Below are positions 1-8,566 of a stretch of DNA of 64,000 bases, in pieces. The notes under the pieces are model-generated. The model did no database searches. It was given only the letters and a program-made list of their open reading frames with translations, and was not told where the DNA came from. The translations under genes and the position numbers were made by a program. Source of the stretch: Caldicellulosiruptor morganii (GTDB lineage: Bacteria > Bacillota > Thermoanaerobacteria > Caldicellulosiruptorales > Caldicellulosiruptoraceae); the NCBI RefSeq assembly GCF_026810225.1, contig NZ_CP113865.1, positions 1,756,001 to 1,820,000 on the forward strand. Reading direction: 5' to 3'. The first letter of the stretch is position 1. Each line of letters starts with the position of its first letter.

Positions 1-35
1 ACAGCCGGATGCTCCACCGCTGAGCTACCGAGGAA
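1..35 (-). tRNA. tRNA-Asn, 5' half (cut by window edge)
   Basis: Read on the minus strand, the sequence begins TTCCTCGGTAGCTCAG and continues through a D-arm into an anticodon stem TCCGG followed by loop start CTGT. That is where the window stops. The visible TCCGG-CTGT fits TCCGG-CTGTTAA-CCGGA of bacterial tRNA-Asn(GTT); the anticodon itself is only partly visible, so the amino acid is an inference. Confidence 0.75.
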
Positions 36-96
36 CCTCTTATTCTTTTATTTACCTTGTTGTCTGCGTGTTTTCCTCACGCCGTCGACATTATTT

Positions 97-124
97 ATTA
101 TACTTATAAAAGATTTTTTGTCAA
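97..124 (-). promoter_or_regulatory. promoter of the tRNA-Asn transcript
   Basis: On the minus strand a perfect TTGACA (119-124) and a perfect TATAAT (97-102) are 16 bp apart and point at the tRNA. A short GC-rich hairpin (about 61-85) lies between promoter and tRNA. Confidence 0.75.
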
Positions 125-286
125 TATCCTTTTTTGAAAAATTTTATTGGAAATATATGGTGGTTCTGCTTTCCAAAAATCTCTGTTCACCTTTCTAAAA
201 ACTCATGGAAGGAGTATAATTAAAGTACTATACAGAAAAAATTAAAATATAAATAGCAAAAAAGCCTGTAAATAAAGGTGAGGTAA

Positions 287-904
287 ATGATAAGATGTGC
301 AAAATTTTCCGACCTGCCTCAGGTTGCTGAGATTTTCAGAGAAGCCTTCAGTGATAGCATAAATTTCTATTTTAACAACAAGATTAAAAATTCTGCTATT
401 GAAGATATATTCAAAGTAGTTCTTCTTGCCGAACCGCATGGTTTTCTGGTATATGAAGATAGAGAAAATAAGAAAATTGCCGGATACATTTGTGTGGTAA
501 AGGATATTAAAAAGGTATGGTTAGCAGCTATTTTGTCTCTATCGGTTTTTAAATGGGCAATCAAATGGATGTTAGGGCTTTATGGATTTGGCGTAAAACC
601 CATCTGGAAGATTCTTTCTAACAAGCTTGATTTTTTTAAGTTCCAGACAAAATACGCAGGTGGTATCAGTGCTCAAATTCTTTCAATAGGCACACGCAAA
701 TCATACAGAGGTAAAAACATTGGAACACAGCTTGTTGAGGCAGGGCTGAACTTTTTGAAATCAAGAGGTGTAAAACAGGTTAAATTGGAAGTAAGACCGG
801 ATAATCTGCCAGCAATAAAGCTTTACAAAAAATTTGGCTTCTACCAGATAGGAATGTCACAGGACCCTCAGGGTAAGTGGATTGTCATGAAGAAAGATTT
901 TTAG
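287..904 (+). CDS. GNAT-family N-acetyltransferase
   Basis: This 205-residue protein has the GNAT fold signature near its end: a motif A-like stretch around residues 140-160 (SYRGKNIGTQLVEAG) and the motif B-like segment RPDNLPAIKLYKKFGFYQIG. It is expected to transfer an acetyl group from acetyl-CoA to an amine; the substrate cannot be told, although RimI-like protein acetylation is common for this type. The ATG is preceded by AGGTGAGG at good spacing. It is monocistronic and ends in its own terminator. N-terminal residues 75-115 are longer than in minimal GNAT proteins. Confidence 0.85.
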   Translation: MIRCAKFSDLPQVAEIFREAFSDSINFYFNNKIKNSAIEDIFKVVLLAEPHGFLVYEDRENKKIAGYICVVKDIKKVWLAAILSLSVFKWAIKWMLGLYGFGVKPIWKILSNKLDFFKFQTKYAGGISAQILSIGTRKSYRGKNIGTQLVEAGLNFLKSRGVKQVKLEVRPDNLPAIKLYKKFGFYQIGMSQDPQGKWIVMKKDF

Positions 905-911
905 AAAAATT

Positions 912-954
912 AAAAGGGGCTGTCCAAAAAGATAATTGAACAGTCCCCTTTTTA
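912..954 (+). terminator. Rho-independent terminator after the GNAT gene
   Basis: AAAAGGGGCTGTCC and GAACAGTCCCCTTTT form an imperfect stem with one bulge, followed by a short T run, eight bases after the GNAT stop codon. Confidence 0.75.
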
Positions 955-1203
955 CAAGATAAAGTCTTTAACTTACTCAATTTTTTCTATATGTTGCGTA
1001 GTAAAATTTAAAATTTTGTTTTTAGACAGCATCCTAAAATAATATTTCACAACAGATTTGCATTGAAATCATCTAAACATTGTTATCACTTTTCCGGCCT
1101 TTTTTGTCATTTCAAATAGAATGCCAAACTTTTTAAAAACAAAAAGCCAAATTTATAAGTTCGCTGCTCAAACCCGCTATTTACATATTCTTTGAAAACT
1201 TTT
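955..1203. other. AT-rich spacer, nothing recognised
   Basis: This spacer lies between the convergent GNAT gene and panD. I see only AT-rich sequence with short self-complementary runs and no convincing ORF, RNA or terminator for panD. Confidence 0.5.
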
Positions 1204-1590
1204 TTAACACATACACTCCGACGCATTTTCTTTGTCCGATAGTTTTACAATCTTATTGTTTTCATCTACAAATACCACTTTAGGTCTATGGTTTTTATAC
1301 TCCTCCATTGTAATCAAACAATAAGCCATAATGATTACTTTATCTCCGACCTGCACCAAACGAGCAGCTGCACCATTTAAACAAATTGTTCCACTACCAG
1401 CTTCTCCTTTTATCACATATGTTTCAAATCTCTCTCCGTTGTTTATATTCACAACCTGAACCTTTTCATTTTCCAGTATTCCAGCTGCCTGCATAAGTTT
1501 TTCATCAATTGTAATACTCCCAACGTAGTTCAGATTGGCTTCTGTAACGGTTGCCCTGTGTATCTTGGATTTCAAAACTTCTATAAGCAT
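1204..1590 (-). CDS. panD: aspartate 1-decarboxylase (pro-enzyme)
   Basis: The 128-residue protein has the PanD layout: an N-terminal [20 protein letters not shown], the self-cleavage site Gly24-Ser25 (YVGS) that yields the pyruvoyl cofactor, and the conserved NGAAARL and GDKVIIMAY segments. It makes beta-alanine from aspartate for pantothenate synthesis. Length is typical. The ATG has a weak site (AGGTTT). It is the last gene of the pan operon but is separated from panC by an inserted TnpB element, so its transcription now depends on read-through or on a promoter in the insertion. Confidence 0.97.
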   Translation of the reverse strand: MLIEVLKSKIHRATVTEANLNYVGSITIDEKLMQAAGILENEKVQVVNINNGERFETYVIKGEAGSGTICLNGAAARLVQVGDKVIIMAYCLITMEEYKNHRPKVVFVDENNKIVKLSDKENASECMC

Positions 1591-1610
1591 TTTTGATCAA
1601 ACCTGGTCAT

Positions 1611-1639
1611 CTAAACTGTGCAAAACTGCACAAGCTTAG
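1611..1639 (-). repeat. right-end subterminal hairpin of the IS element
   Basis: CTAAAC-TGTGCA-aaac-TGCACA-AGCTTAG is an imperfect palindrome with a perfect 6-bp core stem (1617-1622 with 1627-1632). IS200/IS605 elements carry such hairpins near their ends as transposase recognition sites. Here it marks the panD-proximal end. Confidence 0.6.
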
Positions 1640-1880
1640 ACGGCTGGGGTATTTGTAGTCCGCCCTTCAGACTTTCCCAGCCCCAGCAGGCGGTTTTTGG
1701 GAAAGTCATAGCCCCTGCCTTTAAGTGGCAGGAACTCACGCCGATTTTCGGTCTCCCCACTTGCCCTGAAACCAATATCCGTTTCAGGACAGACATGTCT
1801 CGCAACACCCTGCCAGGGGAGAGCGGTGTTACCACCGCTACCCTGAGAACTCGCCAGAGATTGTAGCCTGTGCTACAACT
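1640..1880 (-). ncRNA. candidate omega RNA (TnpB guide RNA scaffold)
   Basis: Several perfect hairpins lie in a row over the 3' end of tnpB: TTGTAG/CTACAA (1861-1878), AGCGGTG/CACCGCT (1822-1839), CCTGAAAC/GTTTCAGG (1765-1788), CCTGCC/GGCAGG (1714-1732) and GACTTTCCC/GGGAAAGTC (1670-1707). TnpB nucleases use an RNA made from exactly this place, the 3' end of tnpB and right end of the element, with the guide read from the flanking DNA. The structures are seen; the function is inferred from the family. Confidence 0.65.
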
Positions 1881-3318
1881 ACCTGCACTTGTTCCATCCA
1901 GAGGTGCAAATAGCCTCCCTGACTCACTCCCAGAGCTTTGTATCTTACGCATTACATATTCAATCTCTTTGATTTGCCTTTTTCTCAAGTTGGCATTTTT
2001 AACTTCTTTGCTTACATACTCTTTCAGCTCTTCTAAACTGCTTACATCAAGACTATTTAAAAGCTCCATATAGTTTGCAGGTACCCTCTCTTTTTCCCCA
2101 AGTCCTCTTCTTGCTATCACATATGCGCTTGCAATGTCTTTGCTTATTTATCATAAACTGCGGTGCGAACTTTATCATCCCTATTATCGATGTGTACGCA
2201 GGACTTACTTCTATAACCTCTATCCCTTCTCGTTTTGCTAAAATCTTAACCTTCTCTAAAAGCGACCTGTAGCTGAAAAAATGTCTTATCCGTCTTGATT
2301 TTCTGCCAGAAAAATCTCCTCTTCTTCCTTTGTCTTTTATATCCAGCCTCTCTATCACAATAGCTTTTCTTTTCTCTTTTGCCATCTTTACAATCTCATG
2401 TGCATACTGCCACCTGTAATACTCTCTTTTGTCATGATTCCCACTTTCAAGCTCTGGCATTGGAATCTTGCCATGGCTTATAAACTGTCCGCTCCTGTCC
2501 ACCTCTACCCATGCCATGTGATTTGGATATGCATTTTTATCTATACCTATAGCACCATTTTCTCTGGTGATTTCTGTCGCCGGAAAGAGTTCTTCTGCTG
2601 AAAAGTAAGCATATATTTTCCCATTCTTGAGTTTTAGCTCTACTGAATAAGGCACTTCAAGAATAGCAATCTCCTGTAAAATTTCTTCTCTGTTTTTGTC
2701 TTTCTTATAGCCAGCTGACAATCTTGCAAATACATATTTTCTATCTCCTACATTTATCCTCAAAAATGTGCCTCTTTCATTTGCCACAATCCTTGTGTTC
2801 AAGTTCCCTTTCTTGCTCCTGTCTCCTCTTGAATAAAGATTCCCTTTCCTTTTTTCCTGCCACTCAATCTTAAGTTTTCTGTAAGGCTTGCCATTTATAT
2901 GTCGCTTTTTGAGCTTTTCAAAAAGCTCTCTACCACCAAAGATAGCTTTCCTCGGGTCTTCTCCTCTTTGCTTGCAGGACTCTAAAACAGCTTTTGCTTT
3001 CATTATTGCATCATCTACATACCTTGAGTTCAAATCAAAAATCCCTTGCAGTTCTCTTTTGAGGCTATTTCTATCATAGCCTTCTAAAAGTCTTTTGTAT
3101 GCAAATCTCATGCAAGATGACCATCTTCTCATAAGCTCCAGTACCTTTTGCCTGTCTTCAAAACTTTCAAAAATCAGCTTAGCCTGAACTGTTACCACGT
3201 TTTTTGCACCTCTGATTAATGTTCTTGTGCTTTTACCATACTCTTACTAACCTTTTTTACATACTCAGTAATATTTAATACCACCCAGTCAAAATTATAC
3301 CTTTTTGCATTGTAATTC

Positions 3319-4173
3319 TCAACTGTTGCAAACCTCCACAATTATATTGTCGATAAGCCTGGTTGTGCCAACAAACACTGCCAATGCTATCAGCACTTTT
3401 CCTTCAATCTTTGTAATTATCTCAAATGTTTCATAATCCACAAACTCAATATAGTCAATTTTTGTGTGTTTTTCATTTAAAATCAAATCTTCCATTACTT
3501 TCTTCAGTTTTAAAGTATTCCTTTCTCCCCTCTCAATTAAATCCTTTGCCAGAGTCAGAGCCCTGTATAAAACTGTTGCTGATTTCCTCTCTTGCTCAGA
3601 AAGATATACGTTTCGCGAGCTCATTGCAAGTCCATCTGCCTCGCGCACAATTGGACATGGAACAATCTCAATATCCAGATTAAGGTCTTTTACCATCTGC
3701 TTAATTACAGCAAGCTGCTGTGCATCCTTTTGCCCAAAATATGCTCTGTCAGGATTCACAATATTAAAAAGTTTAAGAACAACAGTTGCAACGCCATCAA
3801 AGTGTCCCGGTCTTGACCTTCCACACATAATCTCTGTTATTTTCTTTACAGAAACAACCGTTTTAAAGCCATCCGGATACATCTCCTGCACAGATGGATA
3901 AAATATATAGTCCACTCCTTCCTTCTCAGCCAAACTCCTATCTCTCTCAAAATCACGAGGGTATCTATCATAATCTTCATTCGGTCCAAATTGAATTGGA
4001 TTTACAAAAATACTCATAATTGTTATGTCATTTTCACTCTTTGATCTCCTGACCAGGCTCAAATGTCCTTCATGCAGATATCCCATTGTTGGAACAAATC
4101 CTATTGTTTTGCCCTGGTTTTTAAGGTTTTTTACAACATTTTTCATTTCCTGAATTGTTCTGATAACATCCAT
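3319..4173 (-). CDS. panC: pantoate--beta-alanine ligase
   Basis: The 284-residue protein joins pantoate and beta-alanine with ATP to give pantothenate. It shows the nucleotidyl-transferase HIGH-type motif in [17 protein letters not shown] (residues about 28-44), the pantoate-binding [18 protein letters not shown], and the KMSKS-like AMSSRN. Length is normal. Its start codon overlaps the panB stop by one base, so the two are translationally coupled. Downstream panD is displaced by the TnpB element. Confidence 0.97.
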   Translation of the reverse strand: MDVIRTIQEMKNVVKNLKNQGKTIGFVPTMGYLHEGHLSLVRRSKSENDITIMSIFVNPIQFGPNEDYDRYPRDFERDRSLAEKEGVDYIFYPSVQEMYPDGFKTVVSVKKITEIMCGRSRPGHFDGVATVVLKLFNIVNPDRAYFGQKDAQQLAVIKQMVKDLNLDIEIVPCPIVREADGLAMSSRNVYLSEQERKSATVLYRALTLAKDLIERGERNTLKLKKVMEDLILNEKHTKIDYIEFVDYETFEIITKIEGKVLIALAVFVGTTRLIDNIIVEVCNS

Positions 4174-4967
4174 CAGTAACTATGCTCCTTTCCTGGAAAT
4201 TCTCCTTTTTTCACCTCATCGATATACCTGGAAACGGCATCTTTAATTGCACTGCCAATCTCAGCATATCTTTTTACAAACCTGGGCTTGAAGTCCTCAT
4301 ACATACCAAGCATATCATAACACACAAGTACCTGCCCATCACAATAGGGTCCAGCCCCAATACCAATTACAGGTATTTTTACGCTTTCCTGTACCTGCTT
4401 TGCAACCATTGCCGGGACTTTTTCGAGTACAATTGCAAAAACACCTGCTTTTTCAAGTTTTTTTGCATCCTCTATCAACTTCTTTGCTTCTTCTTCCTCT
4501 TTTGCACGAAGGTCATAGCCACCAAATACATTCACAGATTGAGGAGTGAGGCCCAAATGCCCCATAACAGGAATCTGGGCTTTTAGTACAGCTTCTATTT
4601 TGTCCAAAACATCATCACAGCCTTCCATTTTCACTGCGTATGCACCAGCCCTAATGAGCCTCCCAGCATTTTTAACAGCTTCTTCAGGCGTTGTATGATA
4701 GGACAAAAATGGCATGTCTGCAACAACCATTGCATATTTTGTGCCCCTTGCAACAGCCTTTACATGGTGTTCCATATCATCCATTGTAACCGGAATAGTT
4801 GAATCATATCCAAGAATAACCATGCCAAGTGAATCACCAACAAGCAAAATGTCCACCATACAGCTATCAAATAGCTTTGCAAATGTGTAGTCGTATGCTG
4901 TGAGCATGGTAATCTTCTCGCCTCTCTGTTTTTTCTCCATCAGCACTTTTGTTGTAACCCTGTTCAT
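4173..4967 (-). CDS. panB: 3-methyl-2-oxobutanoate hydroxymethyltransferase
   Basis: The 264-residue protein makes ketopantoate from alpha-ketoisovalerate and methylenetetrahydrofolate. Visible family motifs include [12 protein letters not shown], the Mg-binding [18 protein letters not shown] and [10 protein letters not shown], and near the end [14 protein letters not shown]. It overlaps the upstream reductase gene by four bases (ATGA). The enzyme is the committed step of the pathway. Confidence 0.97.
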   Translation of the reverse strand: MNRVTTKVLMEKKQRGEKITMLTAYDYTFAKLFDSCMVDILLVGDSLGMVILGYDSTIPVTMDDMEHHVKAVARGTKYAMVVADMPFLSYHTTPEEAVKNAGRLIRAGAYAVKMEGCDDVLDKIEAVLKAQIPVMGHLGLTPQSVNVFGGYDLRAKEEEEAKKLIEDAKKLEKAGVFAIVLEKVPAMVAKQVQESVKIPVIGIGAGPYCDGQVLVCYDMLGMYEDFKPRFVKRYAEIGSAIKDAVSRYIDEVKKGEFPGKEHSY

Positions 4968-5815
4968 AACTCAAATCTCCCACCTTTCGATTCAATAAAA
5001 TCTTTTAATTTTTCAAAAACATCAAATTGTCCTCTTTCTTTTATAAGTTCCAGTGTCAGTTTCAACAGCTCCAGTAGCGTATCTTTCTGATGCTCAGAAA
5101 GTACCATATAATGCTTCTCCAGGGTGGATATATCTCCTCTTGCTGCAGGACCAGTAAGGGAGTTAAGCCTATCATTCAAGAAATTTTCAAGCGATGCTTT
5201 TGCAAGCGGACCTATCATTGAAAATATAACATCATCAGGAAGCTTTAAATCTCTGTAAATGTTATATGAAAAGTTCAAAAGTGAAACTAAATAGTTTGAA
5301 GCAACTGTGGCAGCAAGGTGATATTTTATTTTATCTTCTTTTTTAAGCTCTATATATTTATTCCCCAATTTTTGAAGTATTATCTTACCAGCCTCAAATC
5401 CTGTTTCATCGCCTTCTAACGAGAACACAGCCTGGCTTAGTCTCTGAATATCTTCTACTTTTCCTCTCAATGTCTGCACTGGATGAAGAGAAAATCTTCC
5501 TTTGCAGGGCACCATTATTGCACTTGATGGCAATGCCCCCGAAAGATGAGCAAAAATCTTTTCTTTTGAAATCTCCTGCTCAAGGTTTTTTGAAACCTCT
5601 TCAATAGCAGAGTCAGATACGCTCAGAAAAACTATATCGCAGGCTTTAACAAGTTCCTTTGCATTCTGAAAAGCCCTTGTGCATGTCAAATTTGCTGCTT
5701 CTTTGGCTTTTTCATACGTTCGGTTGTAAAATCCTGCAACTTCAATTCCCTTGCTTACAAAGTACAAGCCAAGAGAAATTCCTGCTCTTGATGCGCCATA
5801 AAAACCAACTCTCAT
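4964..5815 (-). CDS. DUF2520/Rossmann-like reductase, probable ketopantoate reductase (PanG type)
   Basis: The 283-residue protein starts with a Rossmann nucleotide-binding segment ([17 protein letters not shown]) and continues as an all-helical second domain of the DUF2520 type. It is the first gene of the pan operon, with 4-bp overlap to panB. The operon has panB, panC and panD but no classical panE, so this protein is the obvious candidate for reducing ketopantoate to pantoate. A reductase of this kind, PanG, has been described from Francisella; whether this protein is a PanG orthologue I infer from context. AGGAGG-like site (GGAGGTAG) precedes the ATG. Confidence 0.75.
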   Translation of the reverse strand: MRVGFYGASRAGISLGLYFVSKGIEVAGFYNRTYEKAKEAANLTCTRAFQNAKELVKACDIVFLSVSDSAIEEVSKNLEQEISKEKIFAHLSGALPSSAIMVPCKGRFSLHPVQTLRGKVEDIQRLSQAVFSLEGDETGFEAGKIILQKLGNKYIELKKEDKIKYHLAATVASNYLVSLLNFSYNIYRDLKLPDDVIFSMIGPLAKASLENFLNDRLNSLTGPAARGDISTLEKHYMVLSEHQKDTLLELLKLTLELIKERGQFDVFEKLKDFIESKGGRFEL

Positions 5816-5840
5816 AAAAAACTACCTCCAAAAAAATTAA

Positions 5841-6035
5841 AAAGGCAGAACAGAGTCTGCCTTTTCTTTTCAAAATGTGAACAAAATTATGAACCAGTAG
5901 CTTCTCTTTAGCAGTCCCTGTTCTTTTAAAAATCAGGGCAGCTTTTTATTCAATTTTCAAATAAAGCCAAATAGCCCACATGAGTTTGGTATGGCTCGAC
6001 AACCCTGTCGATACCATCCTAATAAAATAATTATA
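5841..6035 (-). promoter_or_regulatory. pan operon promoter and structured leader, possible pan motif with terminator hairpin
   Basis: On the minus strand an extended -10 (TGGTATAAT, TATAAT at 6030-6035) starts a leader of about 200 nt. It holds two bulged hairpins: GGTAT-CGACA/TGTCG-ATACC (5988-6015, four unpaired bases AGCC) and CCCTG/CAGGG (5916-5938) framed by AGC/GCT. A terminator-like stem AAAAGGCAGA/TCTGCCTTTT (5841-5866) followed by T runs lies just before the Shine-Dalgarno site. The pan RNA motif is known in leaders of panB operons as tandem bulged hairpins; the match here is by position and shape, not by alignment. Confidence 0.5.
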
Positions 6036-6127
6036 CCACAATTTAAAAAAAGATGTTGTTAACTTTTCTATTTTTGAGGGTAAAAATAAATACGAAAAAA
6101 ATATTTTTTGAGAGGTGGAAATGAATA

Positions 6128-6646
6128 ATGAAGAGTGAGAAAATAATTGATATGCTCAATGAACAACTCAACAGAGAACTTTTTTCTGCTTATTTTTACA
6201 CAGCAATGGAAGCTTATTTTGCTTCACAAAACTTAGATGGTTTTGCACACTTTTTCAATGTCCAGACAAAAGAAGAATTAGACCATGCAAGGCTGATTTT
6301 TGACTACATCAACAAAATTGGTGGAAGGGTTATTCTCAAAGAATTAAAGCAACCAAAAATAGACTACTCATCCCCTACAGAAGTGTTCGAGTTAGCGCTT
6401 GCTCATGAGCAGTTTATAACATCCTCCATACATGAAATAGCTAAAGCTGCTTTTGAGGAAAAAGACCTCACAACGCACAACTTCCTGCAGTGGTTTATAA
6501 GCGAGCAGGCAGAGGAAGAGGAAACAATGGATAAAATTTTGAGAAAGCTCAAATTTATCAAAGAAGACCCGAGCGGACTTTTGTTTTTGGACAAAGAATT
6601 ATCAACAAGAGTATACACTCCGCCTTCAATAATGCAGGCAGAGTAA
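6128..6646 (+). CDS. ftn: non-haem ferritin
   Basis: The 172-residue four-helix protein stores iron by ferroxidation. The ferroxidase-centre residues are visible: NRELFSAYFYTAMEAYF (E and Y of helix A), EELDHARLIFDYI (ExxxH), and EQFITSSIHEIAKAA with QWFISEQAEEEETMDKIL for the second half. Length is typical for bacterial FtnA-type ferritin. The start is the ATG at 6128; the ATG seven bases upstream runs into an immediate stop. Confidence 0.95.
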   Translation: MKSEKIIDMLNEQLNRELFSAYFYTAMEAYFASQNLDGFAHFFNVQTKEELDHARLIFDYINKIGGRVILKELKQPKIDYSSPTEVFELALAHEQFITSSIHEIAKAAFEEKDLTTHNFLQWFISEQAEEEETMDKILRKLKFIKEDPSGLLFLDKELSTRVYTPPSIMQAE

Positions 6647-6726
6647 ATTTAAAATAGGGTTGAATTTGCTTAATTTTCTGGTATACTATTTGAAATAGAG
6701 AAAAATAATGAAGGTGGCAGGATAAA

Positions 6727-6948
6727 ATGTACTACACGTTTATCTGCAATAAATGTGAAGAGGTTTTCGAAATAAATGCTTCTATTTCAGAGATTTCAAA
6801 TGGTTTAAAAGTAATTTGTCCCAAGTGTTCTTCAGATGATGTAAGAAGAGATTATTCCAGAATAAATTTCGGAATATCTGCGGCAAATAGCTCAAATACC
6901 CAGAGTTGCAGCAGCTGCTCAGGAAACAGAGGCTGCTGTGGAAGTTAA
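6727..6948 (+). CDS. small zinc ribbon protein, FmdB-like
   Basis: The 73-residue protein has an N-terminal CxxC (CNKC, residues 8-11) and a second CxxC (CPKC, about residue 33), the zinc ribbon of the FmdB family, then a Ser/Cys/Gly-rich tail ending CCGS. FmdB proteins are proposed regulators, but the role is unproven. AAGGTGG precedes the ATG. Confidence 0.75.
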   Translation: MYYTFICNKCEEVFEINASISEISNGLKVICPKCSSDDVRRDYSRINFGISAANSSNTQSCSSCSGNRGCCGS

Positions 6949-6963
6949 AATTCAAAAAAGTTA

Positions 6964-6992
6964 TTGACAAAGTTGAAAGAGCTTTTTATAAT
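6964..6992 (+). promoter_or_regulatory. consensus promoter for tRNA-Leu
   Basis: Perfect TTGACA (6964-6969) and TATAAT (6987-6992) are separated by 17 bp, 26 bp upstream of the tRNA. Confidence 0.85.
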
Positions 6993-7017
6993 ATATATTG
7001 CGACAGCTACAAAAGGT

Positions 7018-7105
7018 GCCGAGATGGTGGAATTGGCAGACACGCTACTTTGAGGGGGTAGTGGGCGTTATGCCCGTGCGAGTTCGAGTCTCGCTCTCGG
7101 CACCA
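7018..7105 (+). tRNA. tRNA-Leu (GAG)
   Basis: Acceptor stem GCCGAGA/TCTCGGC, D-arm with TGGAATTGGCAGACA, anticodon stem-loop CTACT-TTGAGGG-GGTAG with anticodon GAG, a long class II variable arm (GGGCGTTATGCCC) and T-arm GTTCGAGTC. CCA is encoded. Confidence 0.95.
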
Positions 7106-7121
7106 ACTAAAAAGAAAATAG

Positions 7122-7147
7122 AGCCCTACTAACAGGGCTTTATTTTT
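7122..7147 (+). terminator. terminator after tRNA-Leu
   Basis: AGCCCT (7122-7127) and AGGGCT (7134-7139) form a stem followed by TTATTTTTTAT. Confidence 0.75.
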
Positions 7148-7179
7148 TATTTGTGGAACAGAAAAAAAACAAAAGTTGC

Positions 7180-7256
7180 GCGCCCATAGCTCAATTGGAT
7201 AGAGCATCAGACTACGGATCTGAGGGTTGGGGGTTCGAATCCTCCTGGGCGCGCCA
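7180..7256 (+). tRNA. tRNA-Arg (ACG), integration target
   Basis: Acceptor GCGCCCA/TGGGCGC, D-arm AGCTCAATTGGATAGAGC, anticodon loop CTACGGA within TCAGA/TCTGA stems giving anticodon ACG, T-loop GTTCGAATC, encoded CCA. The 3' part from position 7212 is repeated exactly at 20,259, so this tRNA is the attachment site of the island to its right; the gene stays intact at the left end. Confidence 0.95.
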
Positions 7257-7265
7257 GTTATTTTC
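7212..7265 (+). repeat. attL, 54-bp direct repeat
   Basis: The segment from the anticodon loop of tRNA-Arg through GTTATTTTC is identical over 54 bp to 20,259-20,312. The bases before and after differ between the two copies, which defines the core. Confidence 0.92.
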
Positions 7266-7304
7266 AAGGGTTTGAGGTTTGGAATAATATTACAAATGCA
7301 TTTT

Positions 7305-7325
7305 CTACAGCTACCCTACAGCTAC
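7305..7325 (+). repeat. integrase arm-type sites, left
   Basis: Two copies of CTACAGCTAC (7305-7314 and 7316-7325) lie just inside attL. The same decamer occurs three times inside the right end and once just outside it, the pattern expected for arm-binding sites of a tyrosine recombinase. Confidence 0.65.
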
Positions 7326-7345
7326 CCGAGAAACTGTAAAAAATT

Positions 7346-7382
7346 AGGGTAATTACTCCACCTGTTTAGGAGTGATTACCCT
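7346..7382 (-). terminator. integrase terminator overlapping the stop codon
   Basis: AGGGTAATTACTCC (7346-7359) pairs with GGAGTGATTACCCT (7369-7382) with one mismatch. The stem includes the integrase stop codon. Confidence 0.65.
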
Positions 7383-8565
7383 TTGTTTTTATTATATCCT
7401 CAAATAAATTGTTCAACTTCATTGCAGCAGCCTTCTTTATTTCCGGCATAACATGGGAATAGATATTGAGAGTTGTTGAGATGTCCTTATGTCCTAAAAG
7501 CTCTTGTACAACCTTAGGATGTTCATTGGCTTCTAAAAGCCTTGTTGCATATGTGTGCCTTAATGCATGAAAGTTTATGTCAAGGTTTGCCCTTTTAATT
7601 ATTCGGTAAAATGTCCTTAAAAAATTCCTTGGTTCAATTGGAGTGCCGAGTTCTGTTGCAAATACTAAATTGTTATCTTCATATAGATTTCCGGCTTTCA
7701 ACTTCTCTTCAAGCTGCCTCTTTCGGTGTTCTTTTAGCTCTTCCACAATAGCAGGTGGTATAGGGATTGTTCTTATACCAGAAGCAGTTTTAGGTTCTTG
7801 AAACGCTAACATGGTTTTTGTCGGCAGGTGTTTATCATATGTTTTTATTCTTTTGAGAGACCTTTTTACTGTTATTGTGCCTTCTTTGAGATTTACGCAA
7901 TCCCACTTCAAAGCAAGAAGCTCACCAAGCCTGACTCCACTTGCAAGAGCCAATAAAAAAGCCGGTCTTAGTCTTTCACCTTCCAAAGCAGCTATAAACC
8001 TCTTTTGTTCTTCCAGACTCATGACTCTTATTTCTTTCTTATTCTTTGCTTTTGGCAATGTTGTTGCTTCACTTACATTTCTTATAACCAGTCCATTCTT
8101 TAGCGCTTGGTCTAATGCTGAGTGTAATATAACATGAATGTGCTTTATAGTAGAATATGAGAGCCCACTCTCACATTTAGAATTATACAATGCTTGCAAG
8201 TGTTCAGGTCTTAAATCTTTAAGTTTATAATTTCCTATAGATGGAATAATGTGATTATTGATAATGCCTTCATAATCTTGGAAGGTTGAGGGTCGCAATG
8301 TCTGTTTTTTATATTCCCAAAGCCACGTGTTAAGCCAATATTTCAATGTTATCTTTGCAGGGTCAACATAAACACCTGTTGCTATGTCGTTGAGTGCCTT
8401 TGCTATCTTTTCAGCAACCTCTTGCCTTGTCTTACCATAAAAATACTGCCTCTTTTGTCTTCCGTTTTCGTCTCTTCCTATTGTGATTTGCCCACACCAG
8501 AGCCCGTCTTTTCGTTTGTAAATACTGCCTTCATTATTACCTCTCTTTTTTGTCTTTGTAGGCAT
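7366..8565 (-). CDS. int: tyrosine recombinase, integrase of the island
   Basis: The 399-residue protein has an AP2-like arm-binding start (GSIYKRKDGLWCGQITIG), a SAM-like core-binding domain (about 65-165) and a catalytic domain with Arg in ASGVRLGELLALKWD, HxxR in HALRHTYATRLL, LLGHKDISTT and the nucleophile Tyr in LNIYSHV. It should integrate and excise the element at tRNA-Arg. It is the attL-proximal gene, transcribed toward the tRNA. Confidence 0.95.
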   Translation of the reverse strand: MPTKTKKRGNNEGSIYKRKDGLWCGQITIGRDENGRQKRQYFYGKTRQEVAEKIAKALNDIATGVYVDPAKITLKYWLNTWLWEYKKQTLRPSTFQDYEGIINNHIIPSIGNYKLKDLRPEHLQALYNSKCESGLSYSTIKHIHVILHSALDQALKNGLVIRNVSEATTLPKAKNKKEIRVMSLEEQKRFIAALEGERLRPAFLLALASGVRLGELLALKWDCVNLKEGTITVKRSLKRIKTYDKHLPTKTMLAFQEPKTASGIRTIPIPPAIVEELKEHRKRQLEEKLKAGNLYEDNNLVFATELGTPIEPRNFLRTFYRIIKRANLDINFHALRHTYATRLLEANEHPKVVQELLGHKDISTTLNIYSHVMPEIKKAAAMKLNNLFEDIIKTKGNHS

Positions 8566-8566
8566 A

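Larger units (their letters stand above)
1611..3198 (-). pseudogene. tnpB: tnpB (IS605 OrfB-type RNA-guided nuclease), frameshifted
   Basis: The first frame (GTG at 3198 to 2053) carries the OrfB core: the first RuvC-like Asp in GIDKNAYPNHMAW and the Glu in AIVIERLD. At about 2143-2148 the frame shifts by one base: after FMINK the continuation DIASAYVIARRGLGEKE, with the third acidic residue, lies in another frame that runs on to 1611. No CxxC zinc finger is visible between the second and third motifs, as in one TnpB branch. The last 100 residues of the second frame run through the RNA scaffold and are low in protein character. Without frameshifting the protein lacks its third catalytic Asp. 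Confidence 0.8.
1605..3300 (-). mobile_element. TnpB-only IS200/IS605-family element inserted between panC and panD
   Basis: The element holds a frameshifted tnpB, a strongly structured right end and a right-end hairpin, but no TnpA gene. The right boundary is placed near 1605 because the hairpin at 1611-1639 is the usual subterminal structure. The left boundary lies between the tnpB start (3198) and the panC stop (3319) and I could not fix it. It interrupts an operon that is normally contiguous. Confidence 0.75.

Noticed and set aside
1618-1866. Plus-strand ORF through the TnpB right end
   Set aside because: It is opposite the hairpin-rich omega RNA region, lacks a ribosome site and resembles no protein; the stems explain its low stop density.
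7007-7267. Minus-strand ORF across tRNA-Leu and tRNA-Arg
   Set aside because: It is a common spurious ORF over tRNA genes.
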